From Erysipelotrichia bacterium (lineage in GTDB: Bacteria > Bacillota_I > Bacilli_A > Erysipelotrichales > Erysipelotrichaceae), in contig SAAR01000015.1 in NCBI GenBank assembly GCA_009916335.1, positions 1 to 24,485 of the forward strand: 24,485 nucleotides of DNA, read 5' to 3'. Both the position numbers and the translations under genes were made by a program. This document shows positions 22,983-24,485 of the stretch, piece by piece (within the stretch, counting starts at the first letter, position 1; each line of letters opens with the position of its first letter). The notes below the pieces were generated by a model. It made no database searches. It was not told the origin of the DNA and saw only the letters and a list, made by a program, of their open reading frames with translations.

Positions 22983-24389
22983 ATGAGTGGATTTTTTGGT
23001 GTAGCTTCAAGAGAGAGTTGTGTATTAGATCTTTTCTTTGGAGTAGATTATCATTCACATTTGGGAACAAGACGTGGAGGAATGGCAGTGCATGGCAAAA
23101 ATGGTTTTCGTCGTGCTATTCATAATATTGAAAATACGCCTTTTCGTACTAAGTTTGATAATGATGTCGATAAGTTTAAAGGAAATTTAGGAATTGGTTG
23201 TATTTCAGATAATGAAGCACAACCATTGTTAATGCAATCGCATTTAGGATCATTTGCGATTACAACAGTAGGAAGAATTAACAATCTTGATGAGTTAAAA
23301 GCCGATTGTTTTGCGAAAGGAATGTCTCATTTTTTAGAGATGAGTACAGGAGAAATTAATCCAACGGAATTAGTAGCGGCACTAATTAATCAAAAAGATA
23401 GTATTGTGGAAGGTATCCAATATGTACAACAAGTAGTCAAGGGTTCAATGAGTCTTTTGTTACTAACACCTGAGGGTATTTACGCTGCTAGGGATAAGTT
23501 AGGAAGAACACCAATTATCATTGGTGAAAAATCAACAGGATATTGTGTAACATTTGAAAGCAGTGCTTTTTTAAACCTTGGTTATCACCATTATCGTGAT
23601 TTAGGACCAGGGGAAATCATTTATATGACACCTGTTGGTATTGAGGTTAAGCAAAAACCACTAGATAAGATGAAGATTTGTTCTTTCTTATGGGTATATT
23701 ATGGTTATCCTACTTCCACTTATGAAGGTATTAATGTGGAATGTATGCGTAATCGCTGTGGAGAGATTTTAGCAAAACGTGATGATGTTGTTGCAGATAG
23801 TGTAGCTGGTGTGCCAGATTCAGGAATTGCACATGCAGTTGGATATTCTAATACAAAGGGGATTCCTTTTGCTAGACCATTTATTAAATATACACCAACA
23901 TGGCCTCGTTCTTTCATGCCAACCAATCAATCACAACGTAATATGATTGCGAAGATGAAGTTAATTCCTGTGCAGGAATTAATTAAAGATAAAAGTTTGT
24001 TGCTAATTGATGATTCTATTGTGAGAGGTACACAATTAGGGGAAACAACTGATTTCTTGTATGAGAGTGGTGCAAAAGAGGTACATGTTAGACCTGCCTG
24101 TCCACCGATTATGTTTGGGTGTAAATATTTGAATTTTTCACGTTCAAGCTCAGAGATGGATTTAATCACACGACGTGTTATTCAAAAACTGGAAGGTGAT
24201 GATGTGTCAGAAGAAATATTAAAAGAATATGCAAATCCTGATAGTGAACGTTATGCAAATATGTGTGAAGAAATTAGAAAGCGTTCTAAATTTACATCAC
24301 TTAGATACCATCGTTTAGACGATATGATTGAATCTATCGGTATTGATAAGTGTAAATTATGTACATATTGTTGGGATGGAGAAGAATAA
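22983..24389 (+). CDS. PurF paralogue with a degenerate glutaminase domain
   Basis: 468 residues that align along their whole length with the PurF of this operon. The C-terminal phosphoribosyltransferase half looks intact: GVPDSGIAHAVGY, the PRPP loop LIDDSIVRGTQ at 341-351, and cysteines C233, C380, C457 and C460 where PurF has its [4Fe-4S] ligands, plus C463. The glutaminase half has lost its chemistry: the nucleophile is replaced at MSGFFGV (Ser2 at the Cys site), the RYST arginine aligns with Cys73, and the oxyanion HNG region reads TVGR (Asn to Val96). It cannot use glutamine in the PurF way. Similar MxGFFG-type proteins are usually just annotated 'amidophosphoribosyltransferase' in related bacteria. 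Function open: ammonia-dependent PRPP amination, a PurF regulator, or another PRPP-dependent reaction. Confidence 0.85.
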   Translation: MSGFFGVASRESCVLDLFFGVDYHSHLGTRRGGMAVHGKNGFRRAIHNIENTPFRTKFDNDVDKFKGNLGIGCISDNEAQPLLMQSHLGSFAITTVGRINNLDELKADCFAKGMSHFLEMSTGEINPTELVAALINQKDSIVEGIQYVQQVVKGSMSLLLLTPEGIYAARDKLGRTPIIIGEKSTGYCVTFESSAFLNLGYHHYRDLGPGEIIYMTPVGIEVKQKPLDKMKICSFLWVYYGYPTSTYEGINVECMRNRCGEILAKRDDVVADSVAGVPDSGIAHAVGYSNTKGIPFARPFIKYTPTWPRSFMPTNQSQRNMIAKMKLIPVQELIKDKSLLLIDDSIVRGTQLGETTDFLYESGAKEVHVRPACPPIMFGCKYLNFSRSSSEMDLITRRVIQKLEGDDVSEEILKEYANPDSERYANMCEEIRKRSKFTSLRYHRLDDMIESIGIDKCKLCTYCWDGEE

Positions 24390-24438
24390 TATTATACTGT
24401 TAGCATTATTAGATGTTTGCAAAAAAAGATAATTCGTA

Positions 24439-24466
24439 TTGCAAATGAATAAAAGATGAATATAAT
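24439..24466 (+). promoter_or_regulatory. Promoter for a gene beyond the right edge
   Basis: TTGCAA (24439-24444), 16 bases, TATAAT (24461-24466), the same boxes and spacing as the ribU promoter. No strong terminator was found between the last pur gene and this site; TTTGCA/TGCAAA (24415-24445) is a weak inverted repeat. Confidence 0.6.
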
Positions 24467-24485
24467 AGTAAGTGAGTTAGGAAGT

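Overview
The window reads as chromosome of a low-G+C Gram-positive bacterium (Bacillota). It is AT-rich, has strong AAGGAGG-type ribosome binding sites, intrinsic terminators, FMN and guanine riboswitches, a riboflavin ECF transporter S component, the ~1230-residue single-chain PurL and an Fe-S PurF with a propeptide. A gut Erysipelotrichia-like host would fit, but this is an impression and not a placement. The first ~130 bases are clearly more GC-rich than the rest and hold only the 3' end of an unidentified gene, closed by a perfect hairpin terminator.

Layout. (1) 1-2691: gene tail and terminator, then a two-gene methionine unit. It pairs O-acetylhomoserine sulfhydrylase with a MetA whose Glu111 predicts acetyl transfer, so the two enzymes make a direct sulfhydrylation route. 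No methionine riboswitch was seen. (2) 2700-5317: an orphan Clp N-domain protein, a repeat-bearing winged-helix tail that looks like a remnant of a larger regulator, IspD, and class II fructose-bisphosphate aldolase. (3) 5302-8486: a reverse-strand flavodoxin-like protein; then a GlmU acetyltransferase half with no uridylyltransferase half, followed directly by Prs; then a cytidylate-kinase-like protein and a long interrupted hairpin. (4) 8512-9313, reverse strand: FMN riboswitch, terminator and ribU. (5) 9346-12994: a membrane protein with a permuted papain-like C-terminal domain and a broken 5' end, then a Cache-GGDEF-EAL signalling protein cut in two by an in-frame TAA. (6) 13079-24389: the purine operon purE-purL-purC-purF-purM-purN-purH-purF2, headed by a guanine riboswitch and a second leader element made of a 20-codon ORF running into a hairpin. 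A promoter for an unseen gene lies at the right edge.

How the genes work together. Prs makes PRPP, which PurF consumes; the pur operon carries most steps from PRPP to IMP. purD, purB and purK are not in the window. The last gene is a PurF paralogue that has lost the glutaminase residues but kept the PRPP motif and cysteines matching the Fe-S ligands. The points most worth a second look are this PurF paralogue, the double leader of the purine operon, the split GGDEF/EAL gene and the frameshifted membrane protein.
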